Assembly: GCF_000283655.1 (NCBI RefSeq)
Contig: NC_016585.1
Span: 943,501 to 1,007,500, forward strand
Source: Azospirillum lipoferum 4B
GTDB taxonomy: Bacteria > Pseudomonadota > Alphaproteobacteria > Azospirillales > Azospirillaceae
DNA length: 64,000 nt
Direction: 5' to 3'
Below, in pieces: positions 26,082 through 35,325 of this stretch (the stretch's first letter is position 1; every line of letters starts with the position of its first letter). The notes below the pieces were generated by a model, which was not told the origin of the DNA, ran no database searches, and was given only the letters and a program-made list of their open reading frames with translations. The translations under genes and the position numbers were made by a program.

Positions 26082-27377
26082 ATGGCCCCGGTCATCTCTC
26101 CCGTTCAGACATCCACGGTTCTGCCCAAGTCGACGACCGTCGTCGTGATCGGGGGAGGGATCGTCGGGCTGGTGACCGCCCTGACCCTCAGCGAGCGCGG
26201 CATTCCGGTGGTGGTTCTGGAAAAGGGGCGGCTGGCGGGAGAGCAGTCGTCCCGCAACCTCGGCTGGGTGCGCAAGACCTCCCGTTCCGCCCCCGACCTG
26301 CCGCTGGCCCTGGAATCGGACCGGCTGTGGGGCGCAATGAACGCGCGCACCGGCATGGATGTCGGATACCGGCAGGCCGGGATCATGTTCCTCGCCAGGA
26401 CCGAGGCCGAACTCGACGTTCATCGCCGGTGGATGAAGACGGCCGAGGCCCTGTCGCTCGACACGCGGATCCTCTCGCCGGCGGAGGTCGACCGGCTGGT
26501 GCCGGGCGGCACGGGCGGATGGGCCGGGGGCATCCACACCCCGTCGGACGGCCGCGCCGAACCCACCCTCGCCTCCAGCGCCATCGCCGCGGCAGCGATG
26601 GCGAAGGGCGCCGTCATCGTGGAGAACTGCGCCGTCCGCGACCTGTCCCGGACCGGCGGCAGGGTGAGCGGCGTCGTCACCGAAAGAGGGGAGATCGCCT
26701 GCGAGCAGGTCGTTCTCGCCGGCGGACTGTGGTCCCGCCGTTTTCTCGGCAATCTGGGCGTCTTCCTGCCCACCCTGCCGCTGGTGTGCTACGCGATCCG
26801 CACCGCGCCGATGGACGGCCCCACCGACATCGCCGTCGGCGCTCCCAACTTCTCCTTCCGCAAGCGCAAGGACGGCGGCTTCACCATCTGCCAGCGCGGG
26901 GCTGTCGGCTCGCCGCTGGTCCTCGACCATGCGCTGCTCGGCATGCGTTATCTGCCGATGTTCCGCGAAGGGCGCAGCCAACTGCGCATCAGCTTCGGCA
27001 GGGAGTTCTTCGAGGATCTCATGCTGGCGCGCCGCTGGCGTCCCTCCGCCGCCACGCCGTTCGAAAAGGTGCGGACGATGGACCCGCGTGTCGATCACGG
27101 CATCAACGCCGAGGCGATGGAGAATATCAGGTCGGCCTGGCCCGTCTTCGCCAAGGCAAGCATCGAGGAGGTCTGGGGCGGCACGATGGACATCACGCCG
27201 GATTCCCTCCCCGTGATCGACAAGGTCGAGACGATCCCCGGCCTGACGCTGGCCACCGGCTTCTCCGGCCACGGTTTCGGCACCGCCCCGGCGGCCGGGC
27301 AGCTCGCCGCCGATCTCGTGACCGGCGGAGCGCCCATCGTGGATCCGACCCCCTACCGCCTCGCCCGCCTGCAGTAA
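26082..27377 (+). CDS. FAD-dependent amine/amino-acid oxidase, DAO family
   Basis: 431 residues. Rossmann motif VVVIGGGIVGLVTALTLSER at about 22, the family signature EQSSRNLGWVRKT, and the C-terminal FSGHGFGTAPAAGQL that closes the FAD site. It is a paralogue of the oxidase at 3551 (shared EQSSRN-GW and SGHGFG motifs). Third gene of the OCD-RidA-oxidase module and probably supplies the imine handled by RidA. Substrate not determinable; amines such as tyramine are one possibility given the first gene. Confidence 0.88.
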   Translation: MAPVISPVQTSTVLPKSTTVVVIGGGIVGLVTALTLSERGIPVVVLEKGRLAGEQSSRNLGWVRKTSRSAPDLPLALESDRLWGAMNARTGMDVGYRQAGIMFLARTEAELDVHRRWMKTAEALSLDTRILSPAEVDRLVPGGTGGWAGGIHTPSDGRAEPTLASSAIAAAAMAKGAVIVENCAVRDLSRTGGRVSGVVTERGEIACEQVVLAGGLWSRRFLGNLGVFLPTLPLVCYAIRTAPMDGPTDIAVGAPNFSFRKRKDGGFTICQRGAVGSPLVLDHALLGMRYLPMFREGRSQLRISFGREFFEDLMLARRWRPSAATPFEKVRTMDPRVDHGINAEAMENIRSAWPVFAKASIEEVWGGTMDITPDSLPVIDKVETIPGLTLATGFSGHGFGTAPAAGQLAADLVTGGAPIVDPTPYRLARLQ

Positions 27378-27662
27378 TCGAAGCCTCCCCCTCACGCGCA
27401 ACATTTCCACCCTGCCATATCCGGATTGGCGAACCGGACGAAGCCGACGTGCCTGAAAGGCAGGGCCCGGCCCGGCGATTTTCTTCGTATTTCTCATAAC
27501 AATCATCTATAATAGCAATTATGGTTCTCGGCTCATCGGACGGGTGGCACAGTGCATGAGCCGGCCTAGCCCCCGACCGAGGCCGGGCCGGTTCCGCCAT
27601 TCCCGAAAGCCGGGCGGGACCGTTGGCGGTCGCGATCCTCTCATCCTTCTGGAGGAGCATCT

Positions 27663-28649
27663 TTGCTGGACATCACGCCAAATCCATCGGGAGCAGGCCC
27701 TTACCTTCCGCGGATTGCGACGGTCCGGACATCGGACATCGACGAATGTGCCGGGCAGGCACGGGGATGGTCGATGAGGTTCGTCCAGCTTTCCGGCGGC
27801 CGCTTCGATGGCAGGCTGACCGATATCCGGCTCGACCGCATGCAGCTCCTGCGCGACGTGGCCAACGCCTCCCTCGCCAAGCAGGGAACAGCCCCCAGCG
27901 GCACCATGGTGTTCAACCTGCCGATGGACGCCCACGGCGAGGGGCGTTTCGCCGGACGGGCACTGACCTTCCCAACCTGCATTGTCTCCGGCAGCGAGCT
28001 GTCGGAACTGTGCTCCCCCCGCCGGCTCGATCTGGTCTGCATCGCAGTCGAGCGCCGATGGCTTCTGGAGATGGCGGAAAACCAGGGCCGGGCGTCCGCC
28101 GCCCGCCGCCTGCGCAAGATACAGCCGTTCCTGTACGGCGATACAGCGCGGATGTGGCCCTTGAAGACCGCCGTTTCGGACATCTTCGCCGATCTGCCGG
28201 TGTTGGCCCGCGCCCTGGATCAGGCCGCGAGCCGGTTGGCAATCGAGAATGAGATTGCCGATCTGCTGCTGGACATCCTGTCGGAGGACGAGGAACGGCT
28301 GTGCATCGACACGCCGCAGAAACGGATCGCCGAGAAGGCGCGGGCCTATGTGATGGAGCATGCCGAGTTGCAGCCCTCGGTGGACGACATCTGCCGCCAT
28401 GTCGGCGTCAGCCGCCGCAAGCTGCAGAACTGCTTTCACGACACCTTCGGCTTCAGCCCGACCCACTTCCTGCGGACGATGCGGCTGGACAGAGTCCGCC
28501 GGGACTTGCGGGCCGCCGGGCGTGGCCCGGTTTCCATCGGCGACATCGCCGCCCGCTGGGGATTCTGGCACTGGAGCCGCTTCGCCAACGAATACCGCGC
28601 CCTGTTCGGGGAGTTGCCGTCGGAAACGCTGCGCCGCCCGCGCGACTGA
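27663..28649 (+). CDS. AraC family transcriptional regulator
   Basis: 328 residues. C-terminal AraC double helix-turn-helix (about 215-325, including LQPSVDDICRHVGVSRRKLQ and the second motif PVSIGDIAARWGFWHWSRFA). The N-terminal effector region resembles EutR/FeaR-like activators. The start is TTG 27663, five nt after GGAGGAG; an ATG at 27774 lacks a good ribosome site and cuts the sensor domain. It follows the amine module in the same direction, 285 bp away, and is a candidate activator of it. Confidence 0.85.
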   Translation: MLDITPNPSGAGPYLPRIATVRTSDIDECAGQARGWSMRFVQLSGGRFDGRLTDIRLDRMQLLRDVANASLAKQGTAPSGTMVFNLPMDAHGEGRFAGRALTFPTCIVSGSELSELCSPRRLDLVCIAVERRWLLEMAENQGRASAARRLRKIQPFLYGDTARMWPLKTAVSDIFADLPVLARALDQAASRLAIENEIADLLLDILSEDEERLCIDTPQKRIAEKARAYVMEHAELQPSVDDICRHVGVSRRKLQNCFHDTFGFSPTHFLRTMRLDRVRRDLRAAGRGPVSIGDIAARWGFWHWSRFANEYRALFGELPSETLRRPRD

Positions 28650-28679
28650 ACGCACGGGCGGCAACCACACCGAAACGGA

Positions 28680-30122
28680 TCAGAGCGCGTTGACGCGCGG
28701 CACCCGGCCGTGCCAGGGCTGGGCGGCTTCCAACTGGCCGGCCAGCGAGAACAACAGGTTCTCCCCGCCGAAGGGCGCCGCGAAATGCGAGCCGACCGGC
28801 AAGCCGTCCGCCGACCAGAAGAGGGGAACCGACATCGCCGGCTGGCCCGTCGCGTTGAACAGCGCAGTGAAGGGCGAGTAGCTGTGGAACAGGTCGATCA
28901 ACTCGTCGAGCGTCTGGGAATCCTCCATGTCCAAGGCGCCGATGGCGACCGGCGGCTTGGCCAGCGTCGGCGTCAGCAGCAGGTCGAAACCGGTGAGCAG
29001 CGCGGCCATGCGCCGCCCCAGCATGTGGATCGAGTCCACCGCGGCGGCATAGGCGGCGCCGCTGACCTCGCCCTTGGCGCGCAACAGGATGCGGGTGCGC
29101 GGCTCCAGCACCGATTCATCGGCCGGACGCCCCGACATGGCGCCGACCATATTGAGCAGGCTGCGGGTCTGGGCACCGATGATGGTGAAGACGCGGTCGT
29201 AGAACTCCGCTGCGCTGACCGGCAGTTCGGTCTCCTCCACCCGGTGGCCGAGGCTTTCGCACAGGCGGACGGTGTGGTCGACGGCGGCGAGGCAGTCGGG
29301 ATGGGTCGGCCAGGGCGCCAGAGACCGCACCAGCCCGATGCGCAGTGCGCCCGGCGGCCGTGCAACGGCATCCAGGAACCGGCCCTCCTGCGCCGGAGCC
29401 GCATAGGGATCGCCCGGAGCGGTGCCGGCGGTGGCGTCGAGCAGGGCGGCGCTGTCGCGCACCGACAGGGTGATGGCGTGCCCGATGCCCATGCCGGCCC
29501 AGCCTTCGCCGATCAGCGGGCCGTTCGGAACGCGGCCGCGCGTCGGTTTCAGGCCGAACACACCGCAGCAGGAGGCCGGAACCCGCAGCGAGCCGCCGCC
29601 GTCGTTGCCCTGGGCGAAGGGAACCACGCGCGCCGCCACCAGCGCCGCCGCACCGCCGCTCGATCCGCCGGGGGAATGGCCGGGCGACCAGGGATTGCGG
29701 GTGGCGCCAAACAGCTGGGATTCGGTGCTGTAGGAGGTGCCGAACTCCGGCGAGGTGGTGGTCCCGGCGATGATCGCCCCTGCCTTGCGCAGCCTGTGGA
29801 CGAGATCGGAATCGAGCGGGCCGGTCGCCTGCTCGAACAGGCGCGAGCCGTTGGTCATGCGGGCGCCCGCGACCGGCAGGAACAGATCCTTGACGAAGGT
29901 CGGCACCCCGGCGAAGGGGCCGGCACCGCGTTCCTGGTTGCGGGCGGCGTCGCGCGCCGTCTCGAACAGCGGCTCTACGATGGCGTTCAGCGTCGGGTTG
30001 ACCCGGTCCAGCCGCGACAGGGCGTCATCCAGCGCCTCCAGCGGCGTGACGTCACCCCGGCGGATCCGCTCCGCCAGATCGAGCCCGTCCCGCCACGGGG
30101 CGGTCGATGTCGGGTGTTGCAT
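28680..30122 (-). CDS. Amidase signature family hydrolase
   Basis: 480 residues with the full Ser-cisSer-Lys triad: K78 (VPTFVKDLF), cis-S154 (SPGGSSGGAA) and nucleophile S178 (GNDGGGSLRVPA). It hydrolyses an amide to the acid and ammonia in the cytoplasm. ATG 30122 is chosen because TTGGAG lies just upstream and the sequence then matches amidase starts. Third gene of a minus-strand operon after the outer-membrane channel and the MFS transporter, so it probably acts on the compound they import. Substrate unknown; aromatic or aliphatic amides are possible. Confidence 0.88.
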   Translation of the reverse strand: MQHPTSTAPWRDGLDLAERIRRGDVTPLEALDDALSRLDRVNPTLNAIVEPLFETARDAARNQERGAGPFAGVPTFVKDLFLPVAGARMTNGSRLFEQATGPLDSDLVHRLRKAGAIIAGTTTSPEFGTSYSTESQLFGATRNPWSPGHSPGGSSGGAAALVAARVVPFAQGNDGGGSLRVPASCCGVFGLKPTRGRVPNGPLIGEGWAGMGIGHAITLSVRDSAALLDATAGTAPGDPYAAPAQEGRFLDAVARPPGALRIGLVRSLAPWPTHPDCLAAVDHTVRLCESLGHRVEETELPVSAAEFYDRVFTIIGAQTRSLLNMVGAMSGRPADESVLEPRTRILLRAKGEVSGAAYAAAVDSIHMLGRRMAALLTGFDLLLTPTLAKPPVAIGALDMEDSQTLDELIDLFHSYSPFTALFNATGQPAMSVPLFWSADGLPVGSHFAAPFGGENLLFSLAGQLEAAQPWHGRVPRVNAL

Positions 30123-30196
30123 GATGCGATCTCCAAGGAACAAAGCTGAGGCGGGGACCGCGGGAGCAGGCTCCCGCGGCAATGGTTGCGGGGAGC

Positions 30197-31432
30197 TCAG
30201 GCCGATCCGGCCTCACCGGCCGGGACTTGGCGGCGAAGCCCGATGACCAGCCAGACGCCGGCCAGCCCCAGGAGGGCGAGGCTGAACACGCCGATCGCCG
30301 CCGGAACCCCCTGGGCATCGCCCTGCACATGGGCGGCGATGGCCGCGATCACGATGGGGCTGCCGAACTGGCCCAGATAGAGGCAGGAGGTGAAGCCGCC
30401 GACGCCGCGGGCGCGGGCGGCCTCCGGCAGATGCTCCAGCAGCGGGGCCAGCGCATTGGGAACCAGCAGGCCGACGCCGGTCCCGCCGATGGCGACCGCC
30501 ACGAGAGCCATCTCGTAAGTGCCGGCATGGACCAGCAGCCACAGACCCACCGCCATCAGCGCCAGCAACAGCGCGTTGACCATCCGGGTGCCGAGCAGGC
30601 GGCGCAGGCCCGGCCAGATGATGGAACCGAACAGCGACGACAGCAGCCCCAGCCCGGCCGCCAGACCGATCAGGGTGGAGGAGCTGACGCCCAGCGCGGC
30701 GATGATGCCGGGCGCCTGCACCGGCACGATGTTGGCGCCGAGCATGCCGGCGAACACCAGCAGGCAGGCCACGGCCATCCTGCGCCGGTTGTCCCGGTCG
30801 AAGGCCGCCTTGGGCCGCTCGGACCGTGGGGTGCGGACCGGCTCCCACAGCACCAGGGCCATGGCCGGCAGCAGCAGCAACGGCAGCAGATAGAGCAGGA
30901 ATGGCGTGCGCCACGAGCTTTCGCCGGCAGCCCCGCCGATCACGAAGAACAGCGACCCGACCACGCCGATCGTCACCACCTGCCGGCCGATGTAGCGCGA
31001 GCGTTCGGCGCCGCTCCAGTAATCGCCGACCAGGATGGTGCAGCAGGTCATCACCATCGCTTCGGCGCAGCCGAACAGCAGGCGGGAGAGCAGGATGAGC
31101 GACAGGTCGTTCAACTGGCTGGGGGCGGCGCCCAGAAGGGCGTAGAGCAGCGTCCCCAGGATCAGCATCGGCTTTCGCCCGAAACGGTCGGCCAGCCAGC
31201 CGGCGACCGGGGCGAACAGCGCGATGGCGAGCGCCGGCCCGGCGACCACCAGCGGGATCAGCGCATCGGCATGCGGTGTGGTGGGGCCGAACTCGGCGGC
31301 GAGCTTGGGCAGCACCGGTGCCACCATCACCGCGCCGACGATGGTCAGGCTGCTGCCCAGCAGGATCACCGCGCCCTGGCGCGCCGTGGCCGGGCGTGGC
31401 GGTGTCGATGGAAGGAATGAGGGTTCGGTCAT
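30197..31432 (-). CDS. MFS transporter
   Basis: 411 residues with 12 predicted membrane segments. The conserved loop between helices 2 and 3 reads GWLADRFGRKPMLILG, the hallmark MFS motif A. Inner-membrane secondary transporter. It sits between an outer-membrane channel and an amidase in one operon, which suggests import of an amide or related small organic compound; drug-efflux-type annotation is also possible from sequence alone. Confidence 0.88.
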   Translation of the reverse strand: MTEPSFLPSTPPRPATARQGAVILLGSSLTIVGAVMVAPVLPKLAAEFGPTTPHADALIPLVVAGPALAIALFAPVAGWLADRFGRKPMLILGTLLYALLGAAPSQLNDLSLILLSRLLFGCAEAMVMTCCTILVGDYWSGAERSRYIGRQVVTIGVVGSLFFVIGGAAGESSWRTPFLLYLLPLLLLPAMALVLWEPVRTPRSERPKAAFDRDNRRRMAVACLLVFAGMLGANIVPVQAPGIIAALGVSSSTLIGLAAGLGLLSSLFGSIIWPGLRRLLGTRMVNALLLALMAVGLWLLVHAGTYEMALVAVAIGGTGVGLLVPNALAPLLEHLPEAARARGVGGFTSCLYLGQFGSPIVIAAIAAHVQGDAQGVPAAIGVFSLALLGLAGVWLVIGLRRQVPAGEAGSA

Positions 31433-31444
31433 CGTTCCGCCCCC

Positions 31445-32383
31445 TCAGAAGGAATAGCCGACGCGCAGCGCCGTCGCATAGCCCTGGGCCCGGTTCCGCG
31501 CCCCGAACTCCTTGTAGGCATGGAAGGCGACGAGCGGCATGCCCGGTTCGACGTAACTGACCGCCGGCCCCAGCGCGAACACGCGCGCCCGGTTGCCGTC
31601 CCCCGATCCCGGTCCGCTGTCGTCGGTGATCTGTTGATACCAATAGCCGCCGAGACCGGCCACGACCGGCCCGAAATGCTGGCCGACGGCGAACTCGTGC
31701 TTGAATTCCATGCCGCTGCGGTAGTCGGTTTTATGGTTTACCGTGTTGATGTCGAGTTCGAAATTCGACGACAGCTCGAATCCGCCTTCGGTGATGTAGG
31801 TCACGCCGACCACCGGGGCGAAGGACCAATGGTTGGATCCCGGATTGAACAGGCGGTTCGCGTCATAGGATCCGGTCGGCGCCTGGATCTGGGCGACCGC
31901 GTTGACGAACAGCGACTTCGACCTCCATTGCAGCATGAGCGGATACAGCTGGATGTCGCCCAGCTTGAAGGTCTGGCTTTCGAGGGTCAGCGGCCCGCCC
32001 GGCGTCGGCACAGTCACATGCCCGCCCATATCGAGAAAGGGGACGACGCCGCCGAAGCCGACATTGGCGCCGAGGAACTGCGTCTCGGTCATCTTGATGT
32101 AGGCGGCGCCAAGCGACAGCACATGCATATTGAAATCCGACAGCCGCGTGTTGCCGCCGCCGTCCTTGACCGAACTGGCCGAATAGTAATTGGTGCGCAG
32201 GCCGACCGTACCGTAGGGCGTCGGGGGCGGCAGGATGCCGGCGCCGAATTCGAACACGCCGAAAGGCGTGGTCGGCGCTCCATTCTCGGTTGCAAGCGCG
32301 GGCGATGCGGTCAGGCCTGCCCAGACGGCGACGGCAAGCGCGACCGGACTCCAGAAGCGGCGCATCGATTTTAGTTTGCTCAT
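31445..32383 (-). CDS. Outer-membrane channel of the phenol-degradation MetA family
   Basis: 312 residues with a signal peptide (LAVAVWAGLTASPALA) and a beta-barrel pattern ending in YATALRVGYSF with terminal Phe, typical of outer-membrane proteins. Motifs such as LPPPTPYGTVGLRTNYY and the alternating hydrophobic strands fit the MetA/SphA-like family (COG4313), associated with aromatic-compound uptake. First gene of the operon with the MFS transporter and amidase. Divergent from the AraC gene at 32637. Confidence 0.78.
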   Translation of the reverse strand: MSKLKSMRRFWSPVALAVAVWAGLTASPALATENGAPTTPFGVFEFGAGILPPPTPYGTVGLRTNYYSASSVKDGGGNTRLSDFNMHVLSLGAAYIKMTETQFLGANVGFGGVVPFLDMGGHVTVPTPGGPLTLESQTFKLGDIQLYPLMLQWRSKSLFVNAVAQIQAPTGSYDANRLFNPGSNHWSFAPVVGVTYITEGGFELSSNFELDINTVNHKTDYRSGMEFKHEFAVGQHFGPVVAGLGGYWYQQITDDSGPGSGDGNRARVFALGPAVSYVEPGMPLVAFHAYKEFGARNRAQGYATALRVGYSF

Positions 32384-32636
32384 GTTGCTCCCTGCTCTTT
32401 TTGAAAATTGCTTTGTGCAGAAAGCTTAGGCAGCCAACATTTACCCCGGTTATCCGGATTCGGCACAAATTCGGCAGGCGCGGACGGATGACCGGCATCC
32501 GGCCCCCGCTCCGGCTCCGCATCCGGGTTCCCGCCCCCTTCAGTCCTTCGACAGGGAACCGCCAACCGATTCCGCTTGCCAACTGCGGGCAGGAATTTGA
32601 TATTCGAGGTCATAATCCCGCAGCCGGATCCGAATC

Positions 32637-33695
32637 ATGCCGAAGAAGACGTCTTCCGGCGATGAGCCCAAAATTTGGGCAATGGTCACGCAGAGCCTGA
32701 TCGACGCGCTGAGAGGCCGGGGCTACGCGCCCGACACCTTGCTCGGCCGCTTCGGATTGTCGGAAGCGACGCCGCGCGACCCTTACCGCGACATTCCCCT
32801 GCGCAACTATGTGGCCGCGTTCGAAGCGGCCGCCGCCTATGTCCAGGACGGCAATTTCGGGTTGTCCGTCGCCCGCAACCTCTCACCGCTCACCCTCGGG
32901 CCGGTCGGGCTGCTGTTCACCACCGCACCCACGCTTGGGGCGGCACTCAACGGATTCATCGAATACAACTGGCTGGTCCAGCAGGGGACGACCTGCAGCA
33001 TGACGCGGGATGGGGATGCATGCGTTTTCCGCTATCGCATCGAAGACAAGCGGATTTTTCCGCGCCGGCATGACGCGGAATTCTCGCTGGCCATCGTCGT
33101 CGAGATGATGCGGTCGCTGGCCGGCCCGGGATGGCGTCCGCTGGAGGTGCATTTCGAGCATGCGGCCCCGGCCAGCCTCAGAACCCACGACGCCGTTTTC
33201 AAGGCACCGCTCTATTTCAACCAGCCGGCCAACGAGCTGATCTTTCCCGCCGGCGATCTCGCGATTTCCCGCAGCGGCGTCGACCAGCGGGTCAGCGGTT
33301 TCGTCGAGCATTACCTCGGCATGCTGCGCGAGCGGGCTGCGCCCACCCAGTCGCTGGAGGACAAGGTCCGCCGCATGGCGTCGGATCATTTCCCCGGCGA
33401 CGGCTGCTTCCGCATGGAATCGACGGCCCATGCCCTCGGCCTGTCGCCCAGCACCTTGCAGCGGTCCCTGCGCCGGACGGGGGAAAGCTTCTCGTCCATC
33501 AAGCAGGACAAGCGGCGGGCGCTGACGGCGAACTACCTGACCGGATCGGACCTGTCGATCACGGAGATCGCCCATGTCCTGGGCTATGCCGACGGCGCCT
33601 GCTTCACCCGCGCCTGCCGCCGCTGGTTCGGCATGACGCCGTCGATGTACCGGAAGCGGCACCGAACGCAGGATCCGATTGCGGAGACGGAATGA
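32637..33695 (+). CDS. AraC family regulator with arabinose-binding-type N-terminal domain
   Basis: 352 residues. The N-terminal domain (about 20-205) belongs to the OruR/ArgR-like group, with PVGLLFTTAPTLGAALNGF and LEVHFEHAAP. The C-terminal AraC helix-turn-helix includes ESTAHALGLSPSTLQRSLRR and SITEIAHVLGYADGACFTRA. Divergent from the outer-membrane channel operon by 253 bp, which it probably controls. Paralogue of the regulator at 35326. Confidence 0.87.
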   Translation: MPKKTSSGDEPKIWAMVTQSLIDALRGRGYAPDTLLGRFGLSEATPRDPYRDIPLRNYVAAFEAAAAYVQDGNFGLSVARNLSPLTLGPVGLLFTTAPTLGAALNGFIEYNWLVQQGTTCSMTRDGDACVFRYRIEDKRIFPRRHDAEFSLAIVVEMMRSLAGPGWRPLEVHFEHAAPASLRTHDAVFKAPLYFNQPANELIFPAGDLAISRSGVDQRVSGFVEHYLGMLRERAAPTQSLEDKVRRMASDHFPGDGCFRMESTAHALGLSPSTLQRSLRRTGESFSSIKQDKRRALTANYLTGSDLSITEIAHVLGYADGACFTRACRRWFGMTPSMYRKRHRTQDPIAETE

Positions 33696-33699
33696 CGGC

Positions 33700-33729
33700 G
33701 GGCCGGACGTCTCTGCCGACGTCCGGCCC
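33700..33729. terminator. Bidirectional hairpin between convergent AraC and permease genes
   Basis: A perfect 12-bp stem GGGCCGGACGTC / GACGTCCGGCCC with a 6-nt loop TCTGCC, starting 5 nt after the AraC stop and ending 21 nt before the permease stop. No T tract, but position and stem strength indicate a shared terminator. Confidence 0.7.
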
Positions 33730-33750
33730 GGCTCCGCAATCGCGAAGGGC

Positions 33751-35199
33751 TCAGTCGAAGACCCGGCCGAGATTCTCGTACAGGTCGGGCTTGCACAGCC
33801 GGATCACCCGGGCCAGCAGCAGCCCGCCCAGCCCGAAGGCCAGAACCACCACCGGGAAGGCCTGGACGATGTGACTGTCGCTGCCGGTCAGCAGTTCCAG
33901 ATTCTCGGTGACCAGGAAGAAGGCCCCGATCAGGCCGATTGTGGCGACGGCCGGCATGACCAGGGTGGAGAGCAGGCCATGCTCGCCGCGGTGGTTGCGC
34001 TGGAAATACATGATGATCGCCAGGGAAACCATGATCTGCACGGCCAGGATTCCCAGCACCGCCAGCGCCGACATCCAGGAGAAGACCACCGCGAACCCGT
34101 CGGCGCCGCCCAGCACGAAGGCCAGCAGGATGGCCCCCGCAGAGAGGGTCTGCACTGTTCCGGCGACATGGGGGGAATTGTGGACCGGGTGGATCGCCGC
34201 CAGCTTGTGCCAGGCGACACCCTCGCGGCCCAGCGCGAAGAAATAGCGGTTCAGCGTGTTGTGGAAGGACAGGACGCAGGCGAAGAAGGACAGCACCAGC
34301 AACCCGTTCATCAGCGCGACCGACCAGCCGCCCAGCACCTTCTCGGCCGCCACGAAATAGAGGGCTTCCTTGTTGTTCATGGCCTCCTGCTGGATTTGCG
34401 CGGAGCCGTAATACTGGGCGATGGCCCAGGTGGAGAAGGCGTAGAACAGGGTGATGAGCAGCACGGCGACATAGGTCGCCCGCGGAATGGTCACCGCCGG
34501 ATCGCGGGCCTCCTCGCCGAAGATCGCCGTCGATTCGAAGCCGATGAAGGATCCGACGACGAAGACCAGGGCGATGCCCAGCCCCGGCCCGAACACGACC
34601 GAGGGCGAGAAATTGTCCAGGCTCAGCCCCTGGGGGCCGCCGCCCTGGAACAGGATGCCGACATCCAGCATCAGCAGCACGATGAATTCGAGGATCATCG
34701 CGACGCCGAGGATCTTGCCCGAAAAGGAGATGTTGCGCTGGCCGCACAGATGCACCAGCAGAAGCATCGCGAAAGACCAGCCGTACCACGGCACCTCAAC
34801 GCCTTGGCCCGCCAGCATTCCCGACAGGAAGACGCCCGCCAGCGCATAGACCGCGATCTGCACCGAACTGTAGGTCAGAAGCGAGATCAGCGCGCCGCCG
34901 ACCGCCAGATGCCGGCCCAGGCCCTGGGCGATATAGACATAGAAGGCCCCGGTGCCGCCGACATGATGGCTCATGGCGGTGAATCCGACGGAGAAGACGA
35001 TGTAGAGAAGCCCGGCCAGCACGAAGGCGCCGGGGACGCCTGCGCCGTTGCCGAAGGCGAAGGCCGCGGGCGACGCCCCCACCACCGCGGTCAGCGGAGC
35101 GGCGGCGGCGACGACGAAAAAGACGATATGGGCAAGTCCGATGGAATTCCGCGACAGGCGCTCACCGTTGGGCGCATGGGCGGTTGCGTCGAGGGACAT
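33751..35199 (-). CDS. APC family amino acid/amine permease
   Basis: 482 residues, about 12 membrane segments, with the APC-typical opening LSRNSIGLAHIVFFVVAAAAP and a mid-protein SFIGFESTAIFGEEARDP (the conserved loop with FE-A--GEE). Inner-membrane secondary carrier for an amino acid or amine. Divergent from the AraC gene at 35326, which probably regulates it. Could feed the amine-oxidation module but is in a separate unit. Confidence 0.88.
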   Translation of the reverse strand: MSLDATAHAPNGERLSRNSIGLAHIVFFVVAAAAPLTAVVGASPAAFAFGNGAGVPGAFVLAGLLYIVFSVGFTAMSHHVGGTGAFYVYIAQGLGRHLAVGGALISLLTYSSVQIAVYALAGVFLSGMLAGQGVEVPWYGWSFAMLLLVHLCGQRNISFSGKILGVAMILEFIVLLMLDVGILFQGGGPQGLSLDNFSPSVVFGPGLGIALVFVVGSFIGFESTAIFGEEARDPAVTIPRATYVAVLLITLFYAFSTWAIAQYYGSAQIQQEAMNNKEALYFVAAEKVLGGWSVALMNGLLVLSFFACVLSFHNTLNRYFFALGREGVAWHKLAAIHPVHNSPHVAGTVQTLSAGAILLAFVLGGADGFAVVFSWMSALAVLGILAVQIMVSLAIIMYFQRNHRGEHGLLSTLVMPAVATIGLIGAFFLVTENLELLTGSDSHIVQAFPVVVLAFGLGGLLLARVIRLCKPDLYENLGRVFD

Positions 35200-35325
35200 G
35201 AGATTGACTCCCTGCGTAGGTTTTTATTGTGTCTGGACTATGAACGTATTTTCAGCCGGCCCCATTGTATTCCGCGCCATTTTTCCGATAGAGTGCGCCA
35301 ACCCCCCGCCTGCGGACCGCCCCCC

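Noticed and set aside
33679-35325. Upstream extension of the AraC gene at 35326 to give a 907-residue protein
   Set aside because: The extra 549 residues are the antisense of the APC permease; the family-like sequence begins at ATG 35326.
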